Shown here piece after piece: positions 44,401 to 56,079 of a stretch of 64,000 nucleotides of DNA. The translations under genes and the position numbers were made by a program. Source of the DNA: Pyropia yezoensis (Eukaryota > Rhodophyta > Bangiophyceae > Bangiales > Bangiaceae); contig CM020618.1 in assembly GCA_009829735.1 (NCBI GenBank), forward strand, positions 41,345,030-41,409,029, in the 5' to 3' direction. The notes under the pieces were generated by a model, which did no database searches, had not been told where the DNA came from, and worked only from the letters and a program-made list of their open reading frames with translations. The number at the start of each line of letters is the position of its first letter. The stretch's first letter is position 1.

Positions 44401-46938
44401 CAGGCGGCCCGTTTGGCCGGGCCACCTTGGACTTGGCCGCCGTGCCGCCAACGGGGGCCGGTCGTTTGAAAGGCCGCGGCCCACTGGCCGACGCCGATGG
44501 GCTGCCCACCAAAGATGGCAGAGTCGCCGCATCCCCCGTGCCGCCCAGATGGGCCGGACCTCCGCTCGCAGCTGCCGAGGCCTTTGCAACAGCTTCCTGG
44601 TATTCTCGATGAAGCATCAGTCGCCGTCCTTGCTCCTGCATCACCCCCGTGCGTTCGGTAAACACGTGCGCCGCTTGTTGCCGCAATGCAGCGCCCTGTG
44701 CAGCCAGCCTCGCAAGCGTGGGTTCCAGGGCCACGGCAGCCGCGGGTGACGCCGCAGCGTCTGCCCGCAACCGCTGCTCGTTGGCCGCCAGGTCGTTCAG
44801 GGCGGCGCCAATTTTGCGCTGCTGCATGTCCTGTTTCGCCCCGTGGGCAGCGAAATCAGCGGCCGACATCAAGGGGGGAGGAAAGGGGGGAAGGTCCGGG
44901 AAGGGAAAAACAGCCGTGGGCGCACCAGATGGCAATGCAGCAGACGTCGACGTTGCGTGGTTGGCGCCGTCACGGCTGTCACCGTCGGCGGGAGCAGCCG
45001 GCACGGGCTGCCGTGCGGCAGCAGTGGCCTGCTGCACGAGTCTTGCCGCCGCCAGTGCCGCGGGGCTGCCCGCCATCGCGTCGGCTGACGACAACGATGG
45101 AGCCGGCGCCGCCACCGGTACGTTCCCATTCGCCGCCGTCGGCGGGGCCGCCGGGTGTCCAAGGCCTGCAGACCTCAACCGAGCCGCCGCGGCCGCTGCC
45201 AACGATGCGCGTAGCTGCTGATGCAGCTGATTCATGTGGTTGATCTCAGCCTGCTGCCGACGCGTCAGTTGTGCGGACTGCGCTTCAAAGTAGGCAGCTC
45301 GTTCAGCGGAGACGGCTGCGGCCGCGCCGCTCGAGACGGATGCAGCGCCATTGCCGTCGGCGGGGGTGGCACCCCCGGCCGTGGCAGCGGCACCGTCACC
45401 TGTCGCCAACGTCGCCGCCGCCGCCGACTGGCGCGCACCCTGTTCCAAGGCCCGCTGCAAGTGCAACCGCTCCTGTTGATGCTTGCGGATCAGCTGCTGG
45501 GCCTGGAGCACGCACTGCTGGTGGGTGGCCGCGACGAGCGGGTCAATGTGCACCGCCGGCGCGGCCCTGCTCCCCGAAGCAAGCGGCGTTGAGACCACAC
45601 CCGCTCGCGCCCCACTTGCCTCCACCCCCGCCTCTGCCTTAGCAGCAGCCGCAGCAGCGGCAGCCGCTGCCGTCGCTGCCGCCCGTGCCGCCGCCGCCCG
45701 TGCCGCCGCCGCCTCTGCCACCGCCGCCGCCGATGCCGGCCGCGCTTTGGACACATACGCATCCAGGAACCCCGCTACGGCGCCCCCAATCTCCTCCGAC
45801 ACCTCCCCTTCTAGCCACCGGGTGAGGCGGGCAGGGGAAACGCCGAGGTACGGGGCCAGCGACGACATGGTCACGTTGCCCTGCGTCGTGCTGGAGAGGA
45901 GCCAGCGAAGGCGGAGGGCGTCGCCGCAAGGCATGTCGCCACCACCATTCCCCGTCGCCAAGGCACCCGCCCGGCGGGCGTTGAGCTCTGCGGACACGGG
46001 GGGGAGGATGCCAGAAAAGCGGGCGTCGCGGGCCACCTCAGCGGCGGCCGCCGCATCTGATGCCAGCGACGACCCCGACGCTGGCGTCGCGGCACCGCTG
46101 AGCGCCGTGTCAGCTGACGGGGGTGCCGCCGGTGCGGCCGACGTCGCCGCCCCCGCCGAAGACGCTGTCGGCAAGGCCGACGAACGCGCCACATCCGGCG
46201 CACTGGCAGTGCGGTCACCAGGCGCGACGCCCGTCACGGGCCCCGTCCCCTGCGGGGGCGCCGGCCCACCCGCCGAGACCGCCGGCCTAGCAGCCGACGG
46301 GCGCTTACGGGGCGCCGGCCGCTGCCGGGCCGGCCGTGCGGGCCGGTTGGGGTGCGGAGGCGGCAGACTCATCGATGGGTTGGTGGGTGGCGCGGCGCTC
46401 ACCGCCACCGCGGCCGACGGTGGCGAAGATGCAGGGGCGGCGGGAGGTGCCGACGACGGTGGCGCCCCTGCCAACGACGGTGGTGGCCCCATCGACGGCG
46501 ACTCGGCCGCTGGTGGCGTCTTGGCCGCCGCCCCCGCCTTGGGGGCCGGCCGTGGCTTCGCTGGCGATGCCGCCTTGGCCCCTCCCGGCCGCTTTGCCGG
46601 CGACCGTCGTGGGGTCCCACCCGCCTTGCCTGCCGCCGGTCGTCTCCGAGGTGGCGGCCCCGCGGGTGGTTCCGGGCCCCCCGCCGCCGGCGGCGGCGGC
46701 GGCGGGGGCACACTGGACCTTGACGGAACGGCGGTGACGCCCCCATTGGCGTACCCAGCGCTGTGGGGTGGGTGTCCAGCCGGTGCGGATGGTGACATCC
46801 ACTGCTGCTGCGGCGGTGGCGGCGGTGGCGCGGGCTGCTGCTGCCGCTGCGACAGCTGCTGTTGCTGCTGCTGCTGCGACAGCTGCTGCTGCTGCTGCTG
46901 TCGCTGCTGCTGTTGCTGCGGTTGTTGGAGCCGCTGTT

Positions 46939-46973
<35 letters not shown>

Positions 46974-47136
46974 TGCTGCTGCATGTGTTGTTGTTGTTGC
47001 TGCTGCTGCTGTTGCTGATGCAGCTGTAGCTGTAACTGCTGCAGATGCTGCTGCCGACGCTGTTGCACATGCTGCTGCTGCTGCTGCTGCTGCTTCCGCT
47101 GCTGCAACTGCATCTGCTGGTGCTGCTGCTGCTGCA

Positions 47137-47195
<59 letters not shown>

Positions 47196-47629
47196 GGTGC
47201 GGATCGTGGCACCAGCCCCGGCCGCCGCCCATCCGCCACCGACACGGGCGGGCCTGCCGTGCGGGGCTGCGGCGCCGCCGGCCGCTGCGGCGGGGGCCCG
47301 TCAAAGAGGGCGTCCAGCTCGCGGCCAAAGGAGTCCTCGGGGGCGCCACCAGGGGGTCCCACGCCACCCCCACCCCCACCGCCGGCGCCTGCCGCCGCCC
47401 CCCCCCCCGGCGAGCGTGGTGGTGGCGGCGGCGGTGGCGGCGGTGGCGGCGGTGGCGGTGGCGGTGGGGGTGGTGGCGGCGGGGACGGCGACACCCGCGG
47501 CGGTGGGGGTGGCGGCGGCGGCGGCGGCGGCGGCGGTGGCAGCGACCCGTACCGGGGCGCCACGGGTGGCGGCAGCGGCGCGGGGGTGCCCGACGCGTAG
47601 AGCACCGGCGGCGGCAGCCGATTGTACAT
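40490..47629 (-). CDS. SNF5: SNF5/SMARCB1 (INI1) homologue, giant and low-complexity: SWI/SNF chromatin-remodelling core subunit
   Basis: A single open frame of 2,379 residues from ATG 47629 (the frame is open to a GTG at 47734). The SNF5 domain lies at about 1,405-1,680 as two repeats. Repeat 1 begins VPVPVRLLG at about 1,437 and goes on VVLLETVLQWRVDETTESPE and LARQIRSCLLRLG. Repeat 2 is HVHLRLDLTESSGEVRRLDE, then FEWDLSAGAYNSPELFAAHL, then IAAAIRNQLLDHHQVAF. This is the RPT1/RPT2 pattern of SMARCB1 and yeast Snf5. The N-terminus has proline runs and a Gln-rich part at about 145-270, as in yeast Snf5. Residues about 565-625 hold a small helix-turn-helix-like unit (LGVSPARLTRWLEGEV). Another stretch (about 1,250-1,300) is a charged helix (LKRKRELEHARRQRKHREQV). 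After the domain come about 700 residues of Ala/Gly/Pro/His-poor repeats and nuclear-signal-like RRRPPPHRKRPR. It is probably nuclear, a core subunit of SWI/SNF. Confidence 0.85.
46830..47195 (-). repeat. CAG/CAA repeats coding for polyglutamine in the SNF5-like protein
   Basis: The minus strand is rich in CAG with some CAA, CAT, CTG and CGG. The longest pure tract is about 19 CAG codons at about 47,139-47,195. It codes for the Gln-rich N-terminal part (about residues 145-270). Confidence 0.9.
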
Positions 47630-48601
47630 GGTGGGGGCCGGGGTGGGGGTGGGGGTGGGGGTGGTGGTGGTGCGAGTGGGGGGGGCCCCCCCCCCGTGGG
47701 GGGGGGGGCCGCCCGCCCCGTCCCGGCCCGCCACGCCGAGACAGCCGCCGGGACGGTGCAGAGCAGGGGGGGGGAGCGGCGGCGGGGGAGGGGAACAGAA
47801 GCGCAGGGGAAGCGGGGGGGGGGGGGGGGGGGGGGGGGAACCAAGGGGGGAGGTGGGGGGGAGGCGGGGGGGGGGGAATGCGAGAGTGCACGGCCGCGCT
47901 CAACCGCCGGCCAGCCAGTGACGGGCGACGGGGGGGCCGGCCAGTCACGGGTGGGGCGGTGCGAAAAAAAAAAACCAGGGGCGCAGGGCCGCCGGCGGCA
48001 GCGTCAGACGCACCTACAGACCGATGGGGGGCACGGGGGGGGGGAGGGGGGGGGGGACGGCCGCAGGGCTAGCCGCGGGCACTGGGGGTGGGGGCCGCCG
48101 CGGACCGCCGGCCGAGGGGATCGGGCGGGCGGAAAAAGGGCGGGGCGGCGGCGGGCGGCCCACGGCGGCAGTCGCAGCCCCCCCCCCCCCTTCCCCCCCG
48201 AGCCAGCCAGCCAGCCCCCCCCCCCCCCACCCCCTTGCCCCCCGCTTCCTCCTCCTCGTCCGCAGCTCCCCACCCAGGCGATCGGCGGCGGTGCGTCAGC
48301 GACCGGCAGGCGCAGAGGCCCCCCCTGTCGGCACGTGCCAACGGGAAGGGGAGGGGGGGGGGAAGGGGGCGTCGGCCGGCCGGCCCCAGTGGGACGCCGG
48401 GCGTGGCGGTGGTGAGGGGGGCGGGGGGGGGGGATGGGGCGCCACCCGCAGAGCCGCCGGCCCCCCACCCCCCCCCCCCGCCCCCCCCCCGCGTCCCCCC
48501 ACGGCAGAGGCGGCGGCGGCGCACACCCCGCCGGGCCGGCGAGCGGGCGGCGGCAACGGCAGGCCAACCACCCCCCCCCCCCCCCAACCCCCCCCTCGCG
48601 C

Positions 48602-48658
48602 CACCCACCCACCCACCCACCCACCCACCCACCCACCCACCCACCCACCCACCCACCC
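48602..48658. repeat. CCCA tetranucleotide microsatellite
   Basis: About fourteen CCAC/CCCA units in a row, followed by a C run. On the minus strand this is (GGGT)n, a telomere-like G-rich array with G-quadruplex potential. Confidence 0.9.
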
Positions 48659-48884
48659 CCCCCCCCCCCTCGCTCTCCCCCCTCTCTCCCCGCCCCGTAC
48701 AGCCACCCAGCCGGCCGCTCCCCCCCGCACTGCCTGCCCGCCGGGCGAGCGCGGACGGCACAAGCGGCTGGCGGGTATCTACGGCCGTGTCGCCCCCCGT
48801 CCCGGTGCTCTCCCCCCCCCCCCCCCCTCTCCCCCCTCAACGGACCGCGGCGCGAGCGTCACGCACGGCGGCCGGCGGCGGTGG

Positions 48885-48955
48885 CCGGTGGCGGCGGTGG
48901 CGTGGCCGGTGGCGGCGGTGGCGTGGCCGGCGGCGGCGGTGGCGTGGCCGGTCCA
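48885..48955. repeat. 21-bp minisatellite, about 3.4 copies
   Basis: The unit GTGGCCGGTGGCGGCGGTGG-C is repeated with one or two changes per copy. Confidence 0.8.
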
Positions 48956-49057
48956 CGTCAGCCGCGGCAGCGTCCGCCCAGGCAGGCACACGGCGTGTGT
49001 GCAGAGGGCGCGAGACCCCCCGGTGGGAGTTGAGGAGGGGGGTGGGGGGGGGGGGGG

Positions 49058-49080
49058 GTGTGTGTGTGTGTGTGTGTGGG
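49058..49080. repeat. GT dinucleotide microsatellite
   Basis: About ten GT units after a G run. Further GT runs lie at about 50,248-50,268 and CA runs at about 49,636-49,648. Confidence 0.85.
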
Positions 49081-49368
49081 CGGGGGCGGGGGCGGAGGGT
49101 GTGCGCGGTGTGTGCCGGCCGCGGCGGTGGGGAGCGGTCTGACGGGGGGGGTGGGGTGGATGGCGCGCGGGGGGGGGATGCAGTGGGTGTCCCACACGGT
49201 GGGGGAGGAGGAGCGCCGCTGGGTGGTGTGTGAGCACCGCCACCACCGCCCGCCGTGGTGCGCGCGCTGCGTGACCCCCCCCCCCCCCCCACACGCCCAC
49301 GGCGTCCCCCCCCCCTCGCCACGCGCCACACAGACCCCCCCCCCCCCCCCCCTCGAGAAGCAAAAGAA

Positions 49369-49420
49369 GCACAACAACAACAACAACAACAACAACAAAA
49401 AAAAAAAAAAAAAAAAAAAA
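49369..49420. repeat. CAA microsatellite followed by a poly-A run
   Basis: About nine CAA units are followed by 24 A residues. It is the only long A-rich tract in the low-complexity block and could be the 3' tail of an ancient retroposed sequence; no body of such an element is visible. Confidence 0.8.
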
Positions 49421-49722
49421 GGCGCCAGGCCCGCCCGCCCGCCCGTCGTCGGGTCCGTGTGCCGCGTGCACAGCGGTCAGGGGGAAGCGCCGACGCAACG
49501 GCAACAGACCCCCACCACCCCCCCCCCCCCCCCCCCCGGCGCCCCACCGCCGGCGGCGGCAGCGGTCGCGGCGGCACACGGATCTGGGCGGCGCCAGCTG
49601 CGAGCGCGCGCGCGCGCGCGCGCACACGCGGTCGCACACACACACACAGGCCAACAACGGTGGGCGGGGACACGGGGGAGCGGTGTGGGGGGGGGGGGGG
49701 GGGGGGGGGGAGAGGGAAAGGC

Positions 49723-49757
<35 letters not shown>

Positions 49758-50125
49758 GGGCGGGAGCGCACGGCACGCGCAGCGGTCGGCGGCGGGGCGG
49801 CGCACGGCACGCAAGCGGGGTCGGCGGCGGCGGTGGTGGGGTGGCGCGGTGGCGGCGGTGGCGTGTGGTGGCGGGCAGGCAGGCAGGCGGCCGGCGCCGC
49901 CGCGGCGGGGCACACAGCCACGGCGGTCACGTCAGCCACAAGAAAAATGGGTGGGACGCCCGCGCCCCCGCGGGCGCCCCGCTCTGTGGACGCGCCGCGA
50001 CGGCGGCGGCGGGGCGCGCGCAAGACCCAAGACCCCCCCCCCCCCCCGCCCCTCTCTCTCTCTCCGGCCGAGCAGCGTGCGTGCGTGCGCGCACGTGCCG
50101 CGGGTGTGGGTGTGTGTGCGGTGGT

Positions 50126-50193
50126 GATGGTGGTGGTGGTGGTGGTGGTGGCTACGGTGGTGGTGATGGTGGTGGTGGTGGTGGTGGTGGTGG
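50126..50193. repeat. GGT/GAT trinucleotide microsatellites
   Basis: Two GGT runs with GAT interruptions, about 50,126-50,152 and 50,158-50,193. Confidence 0.85.
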
Positions 50194-52599
50194 GCAGTGT
50201 GGCAGCGGCGTTGGCGGTATTGTGGGTGGGGGCGACGGGGCGTGGGGGTGTGTGTGTGTGTGTGTGGCGTGTCGTTGGAGGGGGGGGGGGGGGGCGGGGG
50301 AGGGACGTAAAGGGTGGAGGAGTGGGGGGGTGAACACACAGGGGTGGGGCGGGGGGGGGGGGGGGGGTTGGGATACGGGCGTTGAGCGGTGCGGCGGGGG
50401 GCGTCCCGCCTACACGACCGCGCGCGCCCGGGGCCGGCCGTGGGGCCCGCACGCAACGGGCCACGCGGCCCGGTGGGAGGAGGTGGGGCGGCGGCGGCGG
50501 CGGCGGGGGTGTGTCGTGGACGTTGCCGTTGTTGGCACGGCGGCCCAGCCGCGGAGAGAGTGGAAAAAAATACGGGTGGGGGGGGGGGGGGGCCCTGACA
50601 CCCTACATCACGTATGATACGCCCGCGTTCCCTGTGCACAGAGAGAAACACAACTGGAGAGGGGGAGGGGGGGGGGGGGGGGGAAGGGGGGAGGGGGGAG
50701 GGGGGCGGTGGGAGGGGAAAGGAAAAGGGCCGCAGCAGCGCCACACTCCCCGCTGGAGAGCCGTGCACCCCGCATCCCGCACCCCCCTCTCCCTCCTCCC
50801 CCCCCACACATGGATTTTCCGGCCGTGTCGCCGCCCCAACCCGCCTCCTGACGGCCGACCGGCACGGACGCCGGCCCGGGGGGGAAGACTTTGGCCGCCC
50901 CGCCCGCGCGCGGTGGTGGGCCGGCCACGGCTCGGCGCCGGCGCTCCCCCCCACCCCCCCCCCCCCCCCCCCTCCATCGGGACGGCGCCGGCGGCGGCAC
51001 CCACCCACCGTGACGGTGAGGGAGGGGGGGGTGGGGGGGGGTGGTGGTGGTGGTGGTGGTGGGGGGGTGTGCCGGCGGGGGGCCGCCGTCGGGTCTCTCG
51101 GCCACCCAACACCACTACTGGCCACCGCAAACGCCGACCGGTGGCCGCGGCTCGTGGGCAGCTGTTTCCTCCCGCCCCGCCCCCCCCCCCCCCCCTCCCC
51201 CCGCGGGCCCCCCCGGATCCACCAGGCAGGCAGGTAGGTTTGGCAAGGACACGGGGGGGGTGTCTCCCTCTGGTCGGTGAGGCGGGGGTTTTTGCCTGCC
51301 AGCCCCCGGGGGGGGGGGGGGGGGCAGACGACCAGGGGCGGGGGGGGGGGGGGGGGGGGGGACCAGGACAGCCGCCACGGGGCGGCACGCACCCCCCCCC
51401 CCCAGATCCGTCATCTGCTGCTGCCGTGGGCGTGGGCGGCGGCACTGGGGAGGAGCGGATGGCTATTTTTTGGGTGTGGTGGCGGGGGGGGGGGTGTGTG
51501 GTGGGTGGAGCACCGGGTTGGGGGGGGGGGGTGGGGGTGAGCGGGGAGGTGGCCCGTCGGGGGGGGCTTTTTTGGTTGTTGTTTTTTTTTCTTGGCCCTG
51601 CCAGAGCCGCGCGCGCGCGGGAGGAGGAGGAGGTTGTGGCGACGATGACGCGGGGAGCGGGGTCTGTGGTCTGGTGTGTGTCCCTGGTCCCATGGGTGTG
51701 GACAAAAGGGGGGGGGGGGGGGGGGGGAGTTGGGGGAGAGAGAGAGCCCCGCCGCAGTTGCCGGTGGGGGTGTGGGGGGGGGGGGGGGGTGTGACAGGAG
51801 TCCCACGCCCCGAGGCCATCCCCCGCGCCGTCCCACCCGCAATGGGAATGGAAAGATCACCGCCCGGGCGGGGTGACGCCGGCGCGAGGCCGGCGGGGGG
51901 GGGGGGGGGGGGGGGGGGGGCCGGGTGCACTGGTTTGTCCGTTGCGCCCATTTTTTGGGGGGGAAGGGGGGGGGGGTCCGCGCGGGAGCGGGGGGGAGGA
52001 GGAACCAGCGCCCACCAAGATCCCCCTCTCCCCACGGGGGGGAATAGAGTAGGGGGCGGCCACGGGTGGGTGAGGGGGTGATCTGGTCGACTGCCCGCGC
52101 AGCCGCCCACCGACGGGGGGGGGGGGGGGGGTGGGGGGGGGTCAGGCGGAGCGGGAAGGGGGGGCAAGGTCGTACGTCCTTCCCCCCCCCCCCCGGCGCC
52201 CCCGACCCGACCGTGTCGCGGCGCTTGGGCCCGCCGCGCGGGCACCCACCCCCCGCGGCGCGGGCGGGGGTGGGGGGGGGGGCTGGCCCCGCCGCCGCCG
52301 CCGCCGCCCGCGGCTGCCGCCCCACCCCGCCCGCCGCCGCCCCAACCCACCCCACCGCACCCCACCCCGCCCGCCCGCCGCCCGCCACCCCCCCGCCGCC
52401 CGCCTGCCCGCCGCCCGCCGTCGACCGTCGGCCGCCATCCCCCCCGCCCGCCCGCCGTGACCCGCCTGACGGTGCTGCCGCCGCGTCGGCGGGCGGCCAC
52501 GGGGAGGGGGGCCGCCGGGGGGGGACCGCCCAAACGACGGCGAACCGCCGGTGGGCGCCCGGCCTCGCGGTCGCCACGGGCAGGGAGCCGACGGGGTAA

Positions 52600-52631
<32 letters not shown>

Positions 52632-53500
52632 GCGAGCGACGCGCGTGTCCTGGGGGGGTGGGCGCGCCGCCGTGGCGCCCCCGCCCCTTTTGTGAGGCCG
52701 CCTATCCCCCCTTTGCAGACGCGGGACGCCCCCACCCAGTGGCAACGGCCCCCACCGCCCGGTGACCGCTGCAGCCGCCGCCGCCGCTGCCGCCGCCGCT
52801 GCCGCCGCCGCCGCCGACGCCGACCCGCCCGTTGGGCCGTCGGCCACGACGTGCTCCCAAGTGGCCGGCGGCCGCCATCCACGACAGCCGCGGCCTCCTC
52901 CACCGCGGATGGCGACGAAAGCGGGCGGGGGAGAGGGGGTGGCGCGCGGCTGCTCCCTGGCCCCCCTCCCCCGACGCGCGCACTCCCCCGCGCGCCTAGG
53001 CCACCAGGTCACGCACTTGCGCGCACACGCTCGAGTCGTGGTGGGCTCACCACAAGGGAGCGTGGACACGCATCCACCGAGGGCAGGGCAGGGCGTGGCC
53101 GCCCCGGGACCACCCGAGAAGGGCTCCCCCCCGAGCTCCAGCCGTCGGGTGAGGCACCCGCGGACGTGGCGGCCGCTTGCAGGGCCCCTTTTAGTCCAAC
53201 CAGCGGTGGCGGTGGCGGTGGCGGCGACGGTGACCAGTCCACGGGTGTGCGCGGCCGCCGGCTGCTGGCTGACTAGCGGCTGGAACGGTGTTCCGCCAGG
53301 GGGTGGTCGACCGAGGGGGGGGGCTCCCCCCGCCTGGGCAAGGACCGTTGCGTTCTGTCTCTCTGCCCCTGGGCGCCCCCCCCTGCAAACGCCCCTGCCG
53401 ACGCCAAGTCTCGGCATTGCGCCGCCAGTGAATGGTCAGGGGGGAGCGGAGGGAGGACGAGGGGCACCACCGATGATGGCGCCGCGTTGGTTGGCGCGCC

Positions 53501-56079
53501 GCGCAGCCCCCCACAAAGGTCAAGCCGGTCAATCGCCTTTTGGGCCACGCCGTACCAAACGAAAAGCTTCAGACGGCTGCCATGGAAACTGTGAGCGGGC
53601 ACGCGGGCTGCGACGCGTGACGCCACCACTGCGGCGGGTCTTGCGCCCACGATCATCTCCACGCGCGGCTGTTATCTTCCGTTCAGCAGCGGCAACCCAG
53701 GCTTGTTTGGCGTGACCGCCATGCGCTGAGCCTGGCAGTGTACACGTAAACAAGGACATGGGGTCATGCTACTCTGTGTCTTCGATCCCCCGATACGCAC
53801 GGTGCTCTTGAGGCAGCGCCCCCCCCCCAGGGAGTGCTCGTAAGCGCCCCTGCTTGTTGTATGCGCACCGTCTTCTTGCGGCAGTCCGTACGCTTTCCTT
53901 GTGAGAGGACTACTGCGGCTTGTGCATTCGCCACCGTCTCTGAATGATTTGACTGAGCGTTAGTGGGTGTGTAGGTACTGTGGGCTGGCAGCAGAGCAGG
54001 AACAACAAGAGAAGAAAAAAAAAATCGGGTACATGTGCCCCTGACGAGGGTGTTTTTTCTCCGCAGCCGCGGCGGCGGGCAGGCGCGCCCGCCGCAGTCT
54101 TGTCTTTCCGGCGCCACCGCGGCCGCTGTTCACGCCGCCGCCATTGCCGCCCCCCGCCGCCGTTGTCGTTCCCGTCGCCGGTGTCGCTGTTGAAGCCACT
54201 GTCGTCTTTGCCATCAATAACGCTCTACTGCAGCCTGCTCCGCGGTCCCCACACACCAATACCGACGGGGTTCGCCCTGAGGAGGTTCCGCCACACAGCG
54301 TCCCGCCCCCGGTCCCAGCGCAGCACTGCTTATCGCCTATCAAACTTTTCGTGCTTTTTTGGGAAATTCTCGAGCAAGAACCTGCATAGAACCAGCATCG
54401 ACCCGACCTCAAGGCATCAAAGACACAGCTTTCCCCCCCGTTTCTTGCTTTCTGCCCATAACACCTCGGGCGATTGATGGTCGCCACCTCCCTTGGTATG
54501 ACAGGAAGCGCACGGGGCAGGAGAGCACTCTCGTGAAGCGCAACGAAGCGACCGACCATCGCTACGCTTGGGAGCAATGTTATACCAACGCGTTGAAAAA
54601 CCGCGCAATCCCTCGCACTCGTGAAGCCAAAACCTGCGCGAAGACAGCTTTCGAGGGTGAATTTTGACCAATGGAACGCTCCATCCAGCAAACAGCAGCG
54701 CCACCACTGTTGTCATTGGTTGACAGATAAACAGCGGCCGTCGTGTCGGTCATTTTGAGGGGGATTCTTTGGCCTCAGCCCATCTCCGCGATCAGATAAG
54801 CGAAATTCTGCTCGAGCAGTTCATTTTCGTGCTCAAGCAGAGCAAGAATTTCCACAACGAAGCAAGAGATCTGGCCAAAATCGGGCTTGTATCTTGACAG
54901 GGGATAAGCAGTGCTGCGCAGTGCTCCCATGATGCACGCGTCAAAATGACTTTTTTTTTCTTCTCACGCTTCAATATGTTTTGAAGTTTTACTTCCCCGT
55001 ATCGCGTCTTCTGTGTCCTGTGGGCGATACTGTTTCCCCACCACACCCGTTGGGCGGGCATAGCCCCATTCCAAGACCAACCCTTCAGCGTGGCGCCGCT
55101 GCTGGACGGGTCGACACCCAACCCCCGCGCTTTGTGTGCTGTGCCTGTTGCGTCGCTGTTCCCCATGGCGTCTGTTCCTCCCGCGGCGGGGGTGGCTTCC
55201 ACCGCGGCCATGTCCAACCGCCTGCGTGGGCGGGCTGCCGCGCCGCCCAGGGACTTCCGCGCATCGAGGGGGGGGTATCAGGACGTATGGTACCTATCTA
55301 CCGCACCCAGTGCTGCGGCGGTCATCATAAGTCCATCGACCACTCCCCAAACTCACATCAAGCCAATTCAAGGAGCAGCTTCTTCATTAAATACATCAAT
55401 GCAGACAATGAACTGCACATATCATTTCCGGCGACACTTGGACTACATGTATTTATGACAGTGGTGCCACTGACCATGACCAGGTCATCGGCACGCCATC
55501 CCATCCTGAAGTCGACTTCACATGGTGAGCAGGCGACTGCGGGAGGGGGCATATGCCACCAACCCGACCCCTACCATACAACAGCCAGGGCACGTAAATG
55601 GCTGGCTACGTTATTCGTGTGTCTAACGACGAGGGGGCTTGCACAGTGTGTGTGACGGGATCGGCTGGCCCGTCACGGACGTCCCCCGCGGCTCTTGGTT
55701 TACCTATGTAGGGTCGGAGGACGACGGGCGAGCAATGATCGGTGGATTAATTAGTTGACCATCCGCATGCAGCACTGGACGGCCCCCCCGCCGTTGCCCT
55801 CCCTTGGTGCTCCCACGACGTCATCTAGCACTATTGGTGTTGCGCGGGGCAGTCACCGGTGAGCGGGCGTGAGCGTTCGTCCGATTATTGTCTGACGCGG
55901 GGCGCCCACTATTGCGGGCGGCTCATGAGCGAGTAGTCCTGTGGAATACCGAATTTGCCACCGTTCTTACTTCGTGCCACCCCCCGCTAGTACGGTTGGT
56001 GGGCTGGTGGACAGTCCAAAACGGCAGCGCCGACGCATCAACAAGAGTGGAACCCACATTCCGGGCGCACCTACACCAC
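53501..56079. other. AT-richer interval without a firm gene
   Basis: Base composition is near balanced here, so frames are shorter and chance coding is less of a problem. None of the frames has a known domain. Noted elements are CCAAT motifs at about 54,669 and 54,717, a perfect 12-nt palindrome CTGCTCGAGCAG at about 54,809, and a T run before 54,961. The composition is like that of the two MITE-like elements and suggests decayed transposable-element DNA. Confidence 0.45.

Larger units (their letters stand above)
47735..53500. other. Extreme low-complexity, gene-free block
   Basis: Almost all of this 5.8-kb stretch is homopolymer or microsatellite DNA. It has tens of G or C runs of 10 or more (for example about 47,817-47,838, 49,687-49,710, 51,346-51,361, 51,895-51,920, 52,601-52,630). 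The only A run of note is at 49,397-49,420. Every frame on both strands is open for long distances, yet the proteins are pure Pro/Gly/Arg/His repeats, so no gene is called. G-quadruplex formation is likely on both strands. The promoter of the SNF5-like gene must lie at its left edge. Confidence 0.7.

Noticed and set aside
48779-51392. Long open frames of 360-560 codons on both strands in the low-complexity block
   Set aside because: All translate to homopolymer and dipeptide repeats in every frame, the expected result of stop-poor microsatellite DNA.
53273-53662. Minus-strand frame with the protein-like stretch SRLKLFVWYGVAQKAIDRLD
   Set aside because: The stretch is short, the rest of the frame is low-complexity, and no family could be named.
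55358-55552. Minus-strand 64-codon frame ending ALMYLMKKLLLELA
   Set aside because: Too short, with no leader or domain; plus-strand frames overlap it equally well.
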